Part shown: piece after piece, positions 23,433 through 35,606 of the stretch
Position numbering within the stretch: position 1 is the first letter of the stretch
Layout of the letters: each line of letters starts with the position of its first letter
Assembly: GCA_022496805.1 (NCBI GenBank)
Contig: CM040096.1
Coordinates: forward strand, 12,215,501-12,279,500
Source: Pohlia nutans
Lineage: Eukaryota; Streptophyta; Bryopsida; Bryales; Mniaceae
Length of the DNA: 64,000 nt
Direction: 5' to 3'
Position numbers and translations under genes: made by a program
The notes under the pieces: generated by a model
What the model was told of the DNA's origin: nothing
What the model saw: only the letters and a program-made list of their open reading frames with translations
Databases searched by the model: none

Positions 23433-24563
23433 ATGAGGACTTGGCACAAGTACCCGCGAGTGAAGGAGTCCCGTGCAGGAATCGCACTGACTCGAACCAC
23501 AAGCGGTAACAATCTCCTGTCCCTCACTCTAGTCACCGGTCCCCCGAACGATGGCGTATTCGCCGACCCGACGGAACACAATCTCCAAGACCAGACACCC
23601 GAAACCCTCGCGAGCTTACTGTCCCGCATCCTCACAACCCCGACCTCCATCGCGCTCTCGCTCCCCGTCTCCCTGTCCGAGGAGGAACAGAAGCAATACC
23701 GCGATACCCTGCAAGAAATTCTTCCCGACATGGAGCTTTGGTACGCCATGGACCACTCGACCGCCTACCTCAACCACATCTACAACGAGTTCACACACAA
23801 AGACCAAGAACAACTCCACATCCTCTTCCTCGACTTGACATCCCCCAACCACGCCGCGGCCAAACTAATCTCCGTGGAAACAGACGACGGATGCGCGTAA
23901 TTCTTCCCCGAAACGAAAACAGTCGCAGAAATGGACAAGATCGTCACGGCAACGATCAAAGAAGCCGAGTCTCTTCACGCAATCTACATCCACTGTGGCG
24001 AGGATTTAGGGTTAGGGCTGGAGGCGCTGACCACCAAGTTCCCAGAGGCGAGCGTGAGGTTTGTAACTGCAGCTGAGATTTCGCGAGGTGCTGCGGCGTC
24101 GAGAGAGCGACATGAAGGGGTGATCACCACGCAGATTCTGTGCGCGATCTTCACCCCGGTGCCGATTAGGGTTGCGTTGGCCGATGGACGGAAGGTGGAA
24201 TGTGTGCCCCGCAATTACTCCATGCCGTTGGAGCGGACCGCGGTGTTCACGACGGCGCGGGAGAACCAGAGTAGCGCTACGCTTGAGTTTCTGTTTGGAG
24301 ACGCGCCCATGGGGAAGGTGGTGATACAGGGGCTTCAAGCATCGAGGCCGCGTATTAGGGTTTCGGTTTCCTGTGACGATGAGGGTGCGACCAGCGTTAG
24401 TGTCGAGGAAGTCGGGTGGGAGAGTAGCGGTAATAAGGTTGTAGCCAGCTTGAGTGAGGCGAAGATTAGTAAGGAGGAAATAGAGGCGTATGTGAATGCT
24501 CATCCTCAAGCTTCCAAGTACGGTGACATTGAAGGAGAAGTTCTTGGAGAATTGCCGGAGTGA
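23433..24563 (+). pseudogene. Intronless divergent Hsp70-like gene with one in-frame stop
   Basis: A single reading frame runs from ATG 23433 to TGA 24561-24563, interrupted by one TAA at 23898-23900; both halves are in the same frame. The first half resembles the middle of an Hsp70 nucleotide-binding domain (TPETLASLLSRIL, then SIALSLPVSLSEEEQKQYRD, then MDHSTAYLNHIYNE). The second resembles its end (VTAAEISRGAAA) and the start of the substrate-binding domain (VPRNYSMPLERTAVFTTA). The phosphate-binding start of Hsp70 (DLGTT type) and the C-terminal lid are absent, so it would be a short, atypical chaperone-like protein. The segment is visibly GC-richer than its neighbours and has no introns, unlike the other genes here. 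This fits a retrocopy or transferred gene. The stop may be a recent mutation, a strain variant, or mark two shorter proteins. Confidence 0.6.
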
Positions 24564-24591
24564 TATACAAGTGCATAAATTAACCCCCTAA

Positions 24592-25243
24592 GGGCCGCTT
24601 CACACTATGGCCGTTGGATTTCTCAAAATCCCCCGGTGGTTTTGAATGAATGGGGACAAAAGTGCCCCCTATTTTTGTCCGGTTCAGGGCCCACCTTAAA
24701 AAACAACCCCCTCCTCCAATGGTTTTTTATTCCCAAATAGGTCCCCCTAGGGTAATTTGGGGCCGTAGGTCCCAAAATTGCAAAAAAAAAATCCAAAAAA
24801 AGCACTGAAGGTGCCCAAAATGGAAATTTTAGAAAAAGGAGGGATGGATGAATAGTGCCCCGCATTCAAGACCACCAGGGGATTTAGAGACGGGGATGGC
24901 CGTTCAAGTCGAGAAGCCGTGGGATTGAGTGGCCAAACTTTGTTGAGAGTCCAAAGAAATCTACTGAAAATAGGCAATAAAATATAGTTTTCATTTTTTA
25001 TGAAAAGAAATCGACGGCCTCTCAACCATAGTTTGGGTTTCCATTCCCGTCCGACCCAAACTTCCTTTCGAGAGGCCGTCACCTTGGTCAAAAAGTGTTG
25101 CCATGTAAGCATTTTGGAGGGCGACGGCCTTTGGACTTTGGCCTCTAGTGTGAAGGGTCGAGAGGCCGAACTCTTGGTTTCTTGCAATCTGATTGGTGGA
25201 AATTGACAGCCTCTCGATTTTCGGCCATAGTGTGAAGCGGCCC
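24592..25243. mobile_element. PIF/Harbinger-like MITE, 652 bp
   Basis: TAA occurs at 24589-24591 and 25244-25246. The ends are an exact inverted repeat beginning GGGCCGCTTCACACTATGG. A three-base TAA duplication with GGG termini is typical of PIF/Harbinger elements. The interior has further CGAGAGGCCGT/ACGGCCTCTCG-like words. It begins about 28 bases after the Hsp70-like stop codon. TTAACCCCC just left of it suggests it landed in a TTAA-type terminus. Confidence 0.75.
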
Positions 25244-25246
25244 TAA

Positions 25247-26001
25247 TTGTCCCTTTAGTCATATATTTTTTGCATGTATTTTTTCAAGTATTTGTGCAAA
25301 CATGTTTTGCAAGGCCACTAGGGGTTTGGCTTGGTGACTTGGACTTTGGCACTCCAAATGGGTGACCAAGGTTCAAGTCCTAATGCCACCCGGTGGCTAC
25401 CACCATGGTCTACCCAATCATGGTGAAAAGTTGAACTAAACCACTTCAAAATTTGCTCAAATTTACTTTGTTTTTGTAGTTGGACAATGACTATAGGAAA
25501 AAAATTATAAATTTAACTAGTTTCATGAACAATGGTATGGAGAATTCATAGAAAGATATGACAATATTGATCTAATATAATAAATTATAAGTTTATAAGA
25601 TTTGGGACTGGTTACTAGGTGTTTTTGCACTATAGGTGCTTAGGTCATGAACAATAAAAAAACCCATTGCTCGAAAGCAATTGAGTTAAATATATAATAT
25701 AATAAATAGGATAAATACCAAAAACATTCTAAAATAGTAAATAGACTCTTTTGGAATATTCTTGATGGTGTCTTTCCAACTGCTTGATAAGCCAACTAAG
25801 CTCGCAAGATTTTTTTGGAAACTCGACATTAATAGAGCCATTATTGTAAAGGAACAACCAAACAAGAATTGCCGCCATAAATCTTTAATATCAACCTTAC
25901 TCACTGAATCTTTTTGGAAACATTTTTGAGTACAATACCTTTATGTAATAGGAATTGAGGAAAATAATTACCATTACTATATCTTTGATGAAACGTATCA
26001 A
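25247..26001. other. Intergenic stretch with a tRNA-like block
   Basis: No gene is seen. At about 25326-25380, TTTGGCTTGGTGACTTGG and, some 40 bases on, GGTTCAAGTCC resemble the A and B boxes of RNA polymerase III promoters; the B box matches GGTTCRANNCC exactly. This could be a tRNA-derived SINE or a tRNA relic. The cloverleaf is not convincing. Confidence 0.35.
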
Positions 26002-26005
26002 TTAA

Positions 26006-26555
26006 CCCCTAAGCTCCCAAGAGACCATTTTTTGGTCGCTCTCTGTTTTAATGGGCTGCCCGGAGTTTAAAAAAATAGGTTTTTGAAAAAATAAAATATA
26101 TTTTAAAATACTACATCAAGTCTACTTCCAACGCAATTTGAATTATGTCAATCTGAATTAAACTCTACCAAGGAGAATTTTTCAAAGTGGATCACCTCAA
26201 CATTGTCTTAGTTGTTATAAAATTTGCTATTTGGAGAAAGTAATGATGTTCCCTCCATCATTTCTTTTATTTTTTTTGTAGTTTACAATAGATTAACTAA
26301 TTTTAACTAACCATGCTAAAATTAAAACTCTAAAAGTGAAAATTATATTTTATAAAAAATTCAAAGGTTAATGCTTTTAAATGCATTAAAAAAATATCTA
26401 AAGCTTTTTCGGAAGTTTGACCGTATGGATAATTTATAGAGATGATGCCCTAAATTTTGTCTATTGAACCAAACTTCATCAAATATATAGAAGGCACATA
26501 TTATAATACATCTATGTTTTGTCCAATACCCCTCAGGCTTTTAGGAGCTAAGGCG
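26006..26555. mobile_element. TTAA-flanked MITE, 550 bp
   Basis: TTAA occurs at 26002-26005 and 26556-26559. Ends are CCCCTAAGCTCCCAAG and CTTTTAGGAGCTAAGGCG. The interior (a GACCATTTTTTGGTCG palindrome near the left end) is related to the element at 36523-37069. Confidence 0.8.
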
Positions 26556-26559
26556 TTAA

Positions 26560-26911
26560 ACACCCAATTCATTGCTTATGCACTTGGTCAAGTGCTATGA
26601 TTTCATGAGCAAATTTGGCTTTAAAAACTTGTCTAAAAATTTCTCTTAAAAACAGCGATTTTTGTCTTTCTACAATCACTAACATTGTAACCAAACAATT
26701 CTTTTATTTACTGTTTATCCTAATCTTTATCTTTTTTTAAATCTTTAAAAAAAATTGTTTTCTTTTTTGTCTTCTTTTTTGTTTTCTTCTATGTCTTCTT
26801 CTTGTCTTCTTCTTGTCTTCCTTCTTGTCACTTTCTTCTTGTTTTCATCTATTTTTTCTTTTCATTTTTGGCTCTTCTTATGCAGCCACAGATCCCACAT
26901 TCACATTAAAG

Positions 26912-26944
<33 letters not shown>

Positions 26945-29137
26945 CCTTCTTTTGTTAGGATCCAACTTGCCATTTATGGCGCTGAACTTTACAAAATAAA
27001 TAAATAAATACAAGGTACAACCGCCAACTAAACCCTAAACGGCTGTTGGAAAAAGAAAAAAGAAAAAAAGAAATGTTATTTCCGGTCGTGGGAGCACGGC
27101 CGCACCCTATGTCACTCTCCCTCTCCCTCTCCTCATATATATAGGGGAGGAAGAATCTCCTTATATATAGGGGAGTGGGGAGGAAAAATCTCCTTATATT
27201 TAAGGGAGAGGGGAGGGAGAGGGAGAGCGGCCATGCATCCCACAGCCAGAAAAAGCTAAAAAAAAAGAGTTTTTTCCTTCTTTCAAAATTCAAAGCATAT
27301 CCTAAACAATCACAGTTCCAAACCTCAACCAAAATCACTTAACATGACAAAATTGTTCACGTTCCAAATTTACAGGGTAAACAAAGAATTAAAACAAAAT
27401 CCAATATCACAAAACTGTTCACATGCTAAATTTATAGAATAAGCAAAGAATTGAAATACAATCCAATATTACATAACAAAATCCAATAGTGTAAACTAGT
27501 CGACATAGGCATCTTTGTAATTACTACAAACCCTACGTGCAAGTTGCTATTTGGGATCCACTAAATCAACAAAAATTATAATTCCCCCAGTAGAATGTAA
27601 AACAACAACTGTTTAGACGCCAAATCACTTGAAGAAGAAACACAATCCAAAAGAAAGTTATATTAGCTATAATATAATAGTGAATTGTAGGAAAAGAATA
27701 TAATCAACAAACAAAACTCTACCTCCGAGTGCGTGAATTGGAAATTTGAGAATTTCTCAAGAGGTGGTATCTTTCACATGTGCCTATAACAAAAAACAAA
27801 GAGGTAGTCACTTTTAAACTGTACACGAGGTGTCTGCAGTATACCACTACTTGTTATTGTATATTCACAAGAGAAAAAAATCAAAGGTAACAAATGCAAA
27901 TTGGAAAGCAATATCTAATGAGCGCTCCATGCTGGACCTGTTGTCCGCTACTTTGTGACCCGGGTGCCATCGCTTCAAAACTCCCGATCTACATTCAACA
28001 CAATTGGAGCACCAACAAATCTTTCTTAAACATGCAGCCAAGAAAAGAGTCTACTTTTGGACTTAGGGTTTGCCTAAGTACCTCAGGCAAGGCGTCGACT
28101 AAGTTGTTGTGGATTACAGTATTGCCGCTTGGGAGAAAAGCCCTTTAAGCATTGATCGTAGTTGCATCATACAATGACTCACAAAAGTAGTTGGCCGCCT
28201 CCCCTTGATGGATGAAATGCTCTCATTTAGAAATAATTTGTTCTATGGAATAAAATTTGTATACATCGTACTAGACTTGGTGCTTTACAATGTATTATAG
28301 ATAAAATTGAAAATCAAAAATAATTTATGTCATTTTTAGATCCAATTTGGAGTCCCATTTTTTGGTATGTATTGCGTCAATGTGAAAATGAGTTAAAAAA
28401 TGAAGTTCAACTCAGATTTTAACCATAGATGATGAAAAATAGCCTTAAGAATCATATCCCAAAAAGAAATTTGATTTCAAGATATGATTGCAAGAATATG
28501 GCAATTTAAATCAAAAGCAATATTTTTCAGAATTTACATGTGGGCGCAGTGGGCACTGAACGTACATGTGCCAGCATCTCTTAGGATGCATGAAATGCAT
28601 TTAATTCCTGATACTAGTGAGTGGACACCTATCAACTTATACGCTGCAATGGCTACAGCGTTCTATAAGGTTCTTTAGCAGTTAGTGGAGTCCATCTTTT
28701 TCAACAGTAGTAGTGTAGGAGCTTTAAACCCAGTGACCACACATAAAAGGCAAAACCCTAACATGACATCATTCCATTTCTCTTTGGAACGAGTTTATTG
28801 GGAACTCTTCTCTCTGGCACAAATTTTTTGAAGCTCTCCTTGTGTGACATCATTGTTTCTAGTTACCAGAAAACACTCGGTTTAATATGAAATACAATGT
28901 CTCACCACCCAATCTTTAGTTAAAGATGATATGGACTTGCCTATGATTCCAAATCTGCTACAACGATTTAGAGATAGTGGCTAAGATTCTAAGGTCAACA
29001 ATAAAAGGGCTAAAGAACCTTATGTCACCAATCACCATTTATGTGCAACTCAAGCCAACACATGCCAAATGCTGATATTCTTCTATTTGGTTATTATTCA
29101 ACTAGAGTGAAATGTTGATAAATTAGTATGGGTCCCC
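26560..29137. other. Repeat-rich intergenic stretch, no gene assigned
   Basis: It contains a CTTCTTTTT-rich run (26750-26870), a long T run at 26918-26944, and at 27110-27230 purine/pyrimidine stretches (CTCCCTCTCC and GGAGAGGGGAGG) that could pair as a hairpin. Open frames such as 28484-28678 are AT-poor for the area but match nothing I recognise. Confidence 0.4.
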
Positions 29138-29140
29138 TTA

Positions 29141-29640
29141 GAGCAGATCCAGCAGTGGAGGAAAGTACCAGTCAAATGCCAATATAGTGGAGGTTTGGGA
29201 TAAACATGATCCCAACAGAAGTAGGATAGCATCAATCAAATACCAAGATACCTTAGTGGTGGCCTTTATTTGAGTTGAGGACGCCATATACTCCTCTCTT
29301 AGTGGCTTTGATTTTTTGACGCTAAGCATAGGAACCAACGAAGGAAGGGGACAAGCACATCGGGAAAGACTAGCACGGATGGGCATGCGATACATGGCAC
29401 TGCAGTAATTAGCTAACTACAATAACTTGTTATTATACTCCCTCATGCACTGGATTTTACACATGTGCTCCTTTTTTGGGGGTTTTCCAATATTTGCCAA
29501 TATTTTTGGTTTGAAAAATTGAGCTTGCTGCAAATGTGGCATGCTAGCCGCCGCCGCCGCCCCCTTCCCCCACCTCTCTTTGAATCCCAAATCAGATGAC
29601 GTTGGGATGAAGGTTTGACCTCTCACTGCTGGACATGCTC
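29141..29640. mobile_element. PIF/Harbinger-like MITE, GAGCA termini
   Basis: TTA occurs at 29138-29140 and 29641-29643. Ends are GAGCAGATCCAGCAGTG and CACTGCTGGACATGCTC. It is an inverted family member of 38430-38918; both share AAAGTACCAGTCAAA and the GGCATACATGGCGTC-type interior. Confidence 0.75.
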
Positions 29641-29843
29641 TTACAACCCCTATTCACTAGTTTGCTAATTTGTTGAATTTCTTCGTAGATTGTGTGATTG
29701 GCAGAGCGAATGGATTAGATATTAGGGCTGCCAGGATACTGGTTGCTGTGCGGTTGTGGCGAAGATGCAACGAGGGAGAGGAAGAGGAGGGAGACCAACG
29801 AAGGACACGAGTCGGCGATGATCCGATGAAGTCGAAGGCCAAG

Positions 29844-29963
29844 CACTAGTAGAAAAGGTGGCGCTCCCCAGGGACATGCCCAGGCAAAATCACTGTGCAT
29901 GCGTGGAATTGGACACTACTTGCCTCGGCATCTCCCTCGGCAGTGCCACCTTTTCTACTAGTG
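29844..29963. mobile_element. CACTA-type MITE, 120 bp
   Basis: AAG occurs at 29841-29843 and 29964-29966. Ends are CACTAGTAGAAAAGGTGGC and the exact inverse. CACTA termini with a 3-bp duplication are diagnostic of the CACTA (En/Spm) superfamily. Confidence 0.8.
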
Positions 29964-29966
29964 AAG

Positions 29967-30798
29967 CGTGGGCAGGTTGCTTGGTTGCCCGGTTGCCCGG
30001 TAGGAGCCCACCCGCCGGCATACTTCGATGGGGTTGTTTTAACGCAAGTACGCAACCCTATTCATGGCCCATTCACACCAGCCTAGTGCCACTGTTGCGT
30101 TTGGGTTCCTGAAAGGATGGGAGGTAAAATGAAGAAACAAAAAAATATTCAAGACTTTGTCTTTTCCTGCTGCAACTATTGTTGAGCACTGTGCAACTGC
30201 AATACACTACCGCAAGTATAGTCACGTTCGTTTTTTGCATTGCGTTGCTTTCTGTCATGCGGTAGTGTAATTCCTCTCTTGCTTATTTTAGATTTTCTAT
30301 TCACCTCATATTCCTTCAAAGTTATCTGACGTGTGCAGCAGAAATGGTATATGTGAACAGGCCTTCAAATAGTGTAGAAATTTGGCTAAAATTAGGGGGA
30401 AAAATCCCTGGTGATCATGATCCATCCATGATTCTTGGGAGTATGGGACGTGGGGTTGCCTTGCGCCCCAAGCTTGAGAATAAATCTGTTGACAATCATC
30501 GCATTTTGCACCTTCCAGGCTTCCACCAAAAACATTCTGAAGCTGTATATAGCCTGTATATAGTGGCTATATGGTGTATATATAGGCTATATTCTTAAAA
30601 TTATTTTGGGTTTCCCCGACTAACTGAAAGTCTACATGCAGGACGGATGTTTGACAATTTGTCCAGACTGAAGATATTGTCTGTATAATACATTTAAAAT
30701 ACGGCTTTCAGTAGCCATAGAACACGTCTGGAGATCATACCATTCAGTAGCCCTCATGCCCACTGCCTTTCTTTCATTCATGCACTTTGCTCATCACC
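29967..30798. repeat. Low-copy repeat related to 41990-43005
   Basis: The part at about 30100-30390 matches 42020-42690 in the same orientation (GGAGG...GTAAAA, TGCATTGCGTTGCTTTCTGTCATG, CTTCAAAGTTATCTGACG). The 42-kb copy is split by the Harbinger-like element 42126-42520. The part from 30710 on matches 42835-43005 in inverse. No gene is recognised. Confidence 0.5.
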
Positions 30799-30802
30799 TT
30801 AA

Positions 30803-30852
30803 CCCTTAAACGTCAAGAGGGCCTGGGCGGAAAGGCATCTAAATTTTCGGAG

Positions 30853-30905
<53 letters not shown>

Positions 30906-31200
30906 GAAAAAATGAAAAAACGGCTCTACTGGCCAGCAGTGTTGCGGCACTCTAGCATTGCGGCACTTTTCAAGAAACGACCTCTGCTGCCCAACCTCAA
31001 CTCCTGTTCATTTAGATAACTTTGATTGCTTATCAATGACTCCACAATCTCCCAAATGAGGCGCAAATTTGCAATCTAAATCGCATTTTCAGTAGCTTTC
31101 CAACGCACCAATCCTCGCTTGATTTGGTTGAGAAAATCTACTTTTTTCCTCAATTATTCCTTTATAACAAGCCCGTGGGGCTTGCTTTGACGTTTAAGGG
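30803..31200. mobile_element. TTAA-flanked MITE with a poly(A) tract of about 60
   Basis: TTAA occurs at 30799-30802 and 31201-31204. Ends are CCCTTAAACGTCAAGAGGG and CTTTGACGTTTAAGGG, an exact 14-base inverted repeat. The A run is at 30846-30904. Partial relatives lie at 44747-45104 and 49430-49675. A related locus at 42947 lacks the insertion. Confidence 0.85.
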
Positions 31201-31204
31201 TTAA

Positions 31205-33310
31205 GCCTCCACCTGTCCACTTAGCTACTGATGAAGTACTCTTGGGTGTGGAATACACCACACCATCTAGTGTAGAGCCTAGGCAGGGACAGTGCATGCT
31301 ACTGGATGTTATGATAGCCTGGGAAATTGTATGGTAGACATACGGTAGATACCTATTACCATCTATTTAACAATTCTACCCTCGTGTACCATTGGTGTAC
31401 ATTTGTGTTCTAGAATGTACTCCAGCAACACATGAAAACGGAATTGGGTGTTGGGTTCATTGAGAGTGCCATGCTCTTTCTAAGTAATGAGAGTGACATG
31501 AGGTGGCATGCCATAGTTATTATAAAGTTGCCGTATGTCATTGGAACACTACATTCATTTTTTTCTTACGAGGACACTATATCTCTAATATTAAATAGTG
31601 TTCGGATTTAGAAATAGTGTCCTGGGACACTAAATACGCCATTTAGTGTAGTAAAAAAGAGTCGATGCATTTCTCAAATAGCAAATTCGAGTTGAAAACT
31701 TTAGGCAAATAGATTATTGATATTTCAAAAAAATTACAATTTGAAGTAAAAATACAAGGAATTATCGAAGCATATCGACGTAGAACCAATTTATAATAGA
31801 AAATTTGGCTATTGGTTGATTTGACTCAATTTGTTGCCGGACAATAGTTTGGGAAATAGTTGAAATTAGGGGGTTTTAGAGTTCAGATTTTTTGCTCCAA
31901 TAAATAAATGTAGATGATGTAGAAATTACAATTTATGGGGTATATATATATATATATATATATATACCAAAGTACATAATTACCAAGAGATAAAACACAA
32001 GCCAACCATACTAAGTTTAAAACAAAATTATATGTTGAAACAAAATCTATTGATAGGATTAGCTTGCTTCGATTGATATTGACCAATAGAGAGTCACCAA
32101 CACAGAGCAGCTTTATGTTTGGAAATTGATCTCATTGTTGAACCTATATATATTAATCGTGGGTTTAAAAGAATTTATTCACTTAATTTTTTTTCAATAA
32201 AATTAATTCTGAGAAAAAAAAAAAAAGCTTTTTTACCAGATAGATAGATAGAAACTCCGGTCCTCTTTTGAGGGCCGGCGTGAATAAAGTGTCCGTTCAT
32301 AATGTCAATGACTCAGTGCCCACCGGACAAAGGGTCATTGGAACAAAACCAACTTTTTTACCATTCTATAGTTGATCTTTGAATCTCTATAAAAGAAAAA
32401 CATCTCATGAATGAAACTTCAACATTTTTCATGCTAAAAACCTTATTTTATTGGTTATGGGTACTTTAAGAGTAGGAGCACAGAAAACCAACACTATACA
32501 TGATTGCGTCAGTCTAATCTAGGCACAACGATCATTCTAAAACATAAATCTAAGTAGACCATAGATAACTAATCATTTTGGTCAACATACAATAAGGGCT
32601 CTATGACGCGCCTAGATTTGCGTTCTAAAATGATTGCATGGTGGGTCCATTCTCCGAAATACGTACCAAACCCGCCTCCTTTTGGTTGCTTTGGAGAGTC
32701 CTTTGGAGAGTAGCTAGAGACAAGAAAGTCATGATTTTCATTCAAAGAACAATTTTGTAGTGTATTTTTTTCAATTTTCATTCACATGATCATCATTCTC
32801 ATTCAATTATCCCAAAATTTATACCAAAAAAGTGTTATTTATCATTTAGAAAAGTCCTTGGTAAGTCATTAAAACCACTGCTGACAGAGCTATTCTAGTG
32901 CTTTTGATAGCTAATTGTTTACAATATTGCTTTCATCTTGTGTTATACTATGTGTTTTATATACATGTTGGAAACATTGACATATCACTTTCCTCTCTAA
33001 TTACAATTTAAACCAAACATCACATTAAAAATGCCTTGAAAAAAGCACTGAAAAAGCACTGCTGACAACTTAGGTGGTAAGTATTTCGGAGAATGGACCC
33101 CTGGTCTAAATTTTGTCACAGTTCTTGTTGACTTTTTCGGCACGAGTGTAAGTGTCTACCATTGTTGCTCGCTGTTAAAGAAGAGAGCATGCGTAGATAG
33201 TTTCTTCACTGGAGCTCTTAGAGTGACTGCTTCTCTCGATCATGTAGTGAACGATCATCGATCAGAGTGTGTGTCTTGCTCCCTATCTAGATAGCTTACA
33301 GTGAGTCTGT
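31205..33310. other. Repeat-rich intergenic stretch
   Basis: It contains the right half of the 42.9-kb-related repeat (31205-31320), a partial copy of the CACTA-ended 350-bp family (31440-31660) and a (TA)n microsatellite at about 31938-31966. The sequence upstream of 33378 is probably promoter and leader of the next gene. No other gene is recognised. Confidence 0.4.
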
Positions 33311-33377
33311 TTGTTAAGAATTCTGACAGTTTGTAGAAGCATAATCAGCAGGAATCGATTGAATTGCAGAACTCACG

Positions 33378-35019
33378 ATGGGGATGCGGCCGGACAGCAT
33401 GGAGCGATGGGGAGTGGTGGCCATTCTCAAGGAGTCGGCCAGGCTCTTGCACAATTACCGACGTCTGTTTCTGCCATTCTTCCTCGCCTTCTACCTGTCG
33501 GGTTCGATTGTCGGTATTTACCAGATCGTGTTCCTTACCCCCTCCGCGCCCCCGCTTCCCTCCGGAGCCGGCTTCCTCATGCGCACCGTCACCATCGATC
33601 ACGATCAGGTATCTAGCTCCCTTGCCAGAATCATCAATTCATCCCGAGCAATCTTTTCTGAAATCATCGATCATGCCAGGAAACTGTATTTTTGTAAACT
33701 TACTGGGAAGATCGACAGTCAAGAAACTGTGCTCAAGGTTCCATAGTTATGGTGTTTGTCCAAGTTTTACGAAATTCCAATCCAAAGAAGATTTAAATTT
33801 GTATATGCCCACTGATTTGCTCTGAACAGTCTGTGGGTTATATTCTATAATCCAAGCAGATACTCTTTGTGCTCTAGTGATACCAGGTTAATTTGCCAAT
33901 TCATAGATACGATCATGTGGAAGCAAGATCAAAAATTTACATATTACCCATCTCCAAAATTGCATTACCTACTAGTTGGTACATAACAGAATTTGTATAT
34001 GCCGATTCGTAAACACCAAACGGTTCCAACAGAAGTTCAATTGTAAGAATCCAACATGTACGTTTTGGCTATTATACTGAAAAGCCGTGTGTCACTTGTT
34101 TTTAACGTTAAGCTCTCGATCTCTTGTTGAACGTGGTTTCTGCCACATGTGAATTCGGTTAGATAGCCATCTACCGACACTGACAATCAGATGAATTCGG
34201 TACGTTATCCATCTAGCTACCGACTTTTACATGGCCACTGAATGATTTGTATGCTTGCAGGGTGGACGAGAATTTGTGGCAGTGGGTTCAACCGTGGTCT
34301 CCTTGACGTTGTCGCTAGTGGTATCTGCGTTAGGGACAGTCGGTCTAGGAGCAGTGGCGTACATAGTGGCCTACATCTACAGCAACGAAGAATCTGATGA
34401 TGGCTCCATCGTGAAAAAGGTGTTCAAATTGCTGCCCCGTGCGTTTCTACGCATGTTCGTGACGGAGCTCTGGACATTTCTACTCATGCTCGTCCTCTAC
34501 CTCTTCTCCTTGCTGGTGGGCTTACTCCTGTACACCATTCTGTCTGCGGCCACGAGATCGTCGAACCCGCCCTTGATCCTGCTTCTAGCTTTGATTCCCT
34601 TCGTAACTGGCGTCCTGTTCCTGACTATCATGTTCGCATTTTCGCAATTCATCGCGGTGCTGGAGCCTGCAAACTATGGGCGAGAAGCGCTGAAACGGAG
34701 TGCCAAGCTGGTGAAAACGGGAAGAGCAGGCACCGTCGTTGCTGTCTTCCTCATCAGTATCACATATAGTGTGATTCTGATGCTCTCTACACAAAGGATT
34801 GCCACCGGACGGCTGCCTGTGTGGCAGGAGATCGTTTTTGGAGCTTTCGTCGCTGTCGTGAACGCAGCTTTTAGTGTGTATATTGGAGTTGTTTCGGCGG
34901 TGATGTACTTCGTCTACACATCAAAGCTCAATGCTGTCGTCTCCAGCATCCCAGAGTTTAATACTGCTTCACCTAAAAATCCATACAGGCCTCTTGTTCC
35001 TGGAAATTCTGTAAGTTGA
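33378..35019 (+). CDS. Multi-pass membrane protein of a plant-specific family
   Basis: Two exons, 33378-33608 and 34261-35019, give about 329 residues. About six hydrophobic segments are seen: around LFLPFFLAFYLSGSIVGIY, then the VVSLTLSLVVSALGTVGLG run, LWTFLLMLVLYLFSLLVG, LILLLALIPFVTGVLFL, VVAVFLISITYSVILML and VNAAFSVYIGVVSAVMYF. The order, the GAVAY motif, RAFLRMFVTELW, the conserved VLEP and the C-terminal FVYTSKL match plant proteins often labelled polyadenylate-binding protein 1-B-binding or DUF-type membrane proteins (Arabidopsis At1g26650-like). Biochemical role unknown. The start at 33378 (MGMRPDSMERW) has no competing upstream in-frame domain. A GTAAGT at 35011, just before the TGA, could be a donor for a further exon. 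Confidence 0.8.
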
Positions 35020-35492
35020 AGTTGTTGCTTTTATTGCATTTTCAGCACTAAAGGCCATATTCTTTATATTGAGACTTTTCGCAGATTTTAAGACGGAATG
35101 CTAGTTATTTAAAAATTCATTTTAAAAATAGTAATTGAAATCCAAAAATAATAATGTTCAAATAGTGAAATCTTCTATAATGAAATTCTAAAAGTTGGTG
35201 TTGTTACCTATTCATAAAAAATACTAGTAAAGAAATAAAACGGTTTATTTTTTAGTGAAGGATAAAAATGAGACTACGAAAAGTCTCAACATAACAAATA
35301 TGGCCTTACTAGGATTGCCAAGTCGGATTGCTAGAAATTATTAAAAAGTTGGTATTGGAAGAAATAGAAAAGAACAAACTCCATTTGCGAAAATCTTGGA
35401 TATTATCATGTTGAAGTTAATTGAGTTGTTACTAACATTTAAATTAATGCTGTAATGAGGGTCTTGAAATCCTAGTAACTGATAGTCAAGTA

Positions 35493-35606
35493 CTCCCTCT
35501 ACCATAATAAGCTTCCTGATTGCTCAAACTATTACTCCTACTAACTTTGGGTCCACACCATTGGACTATTTTGAGAGTTGAGGAAGCTTATTATGGGACA
35601 GAGGAG
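35493..35606. mobile_element. Short Stowaway-like MITE, 114 bp
   Basis: TA occurs at 35491-35492 and 35607-35608. Ends are CTCCCTCTACCATAATAAGC and, inverted, CTCCTCTGTCCCATAATAAG. It lies in the 3' flank of the membrane protein gene. From 35020 to 36250 no other gene is seen. Confidence 0.75.

Noticed and set aside
24012..24509. Long minus-strand frame over the Hsp70-like segment
   Set aside because: High GC content keeps antisense frames open; only the plus frame shows Hsp70 similarity.
26755..26958. Hydrophobic frame rich in Phe and Ser
   Set aside because: It is a translation of a CTTCTTTTT-rich low-complexity tract and a T run, not a gene.
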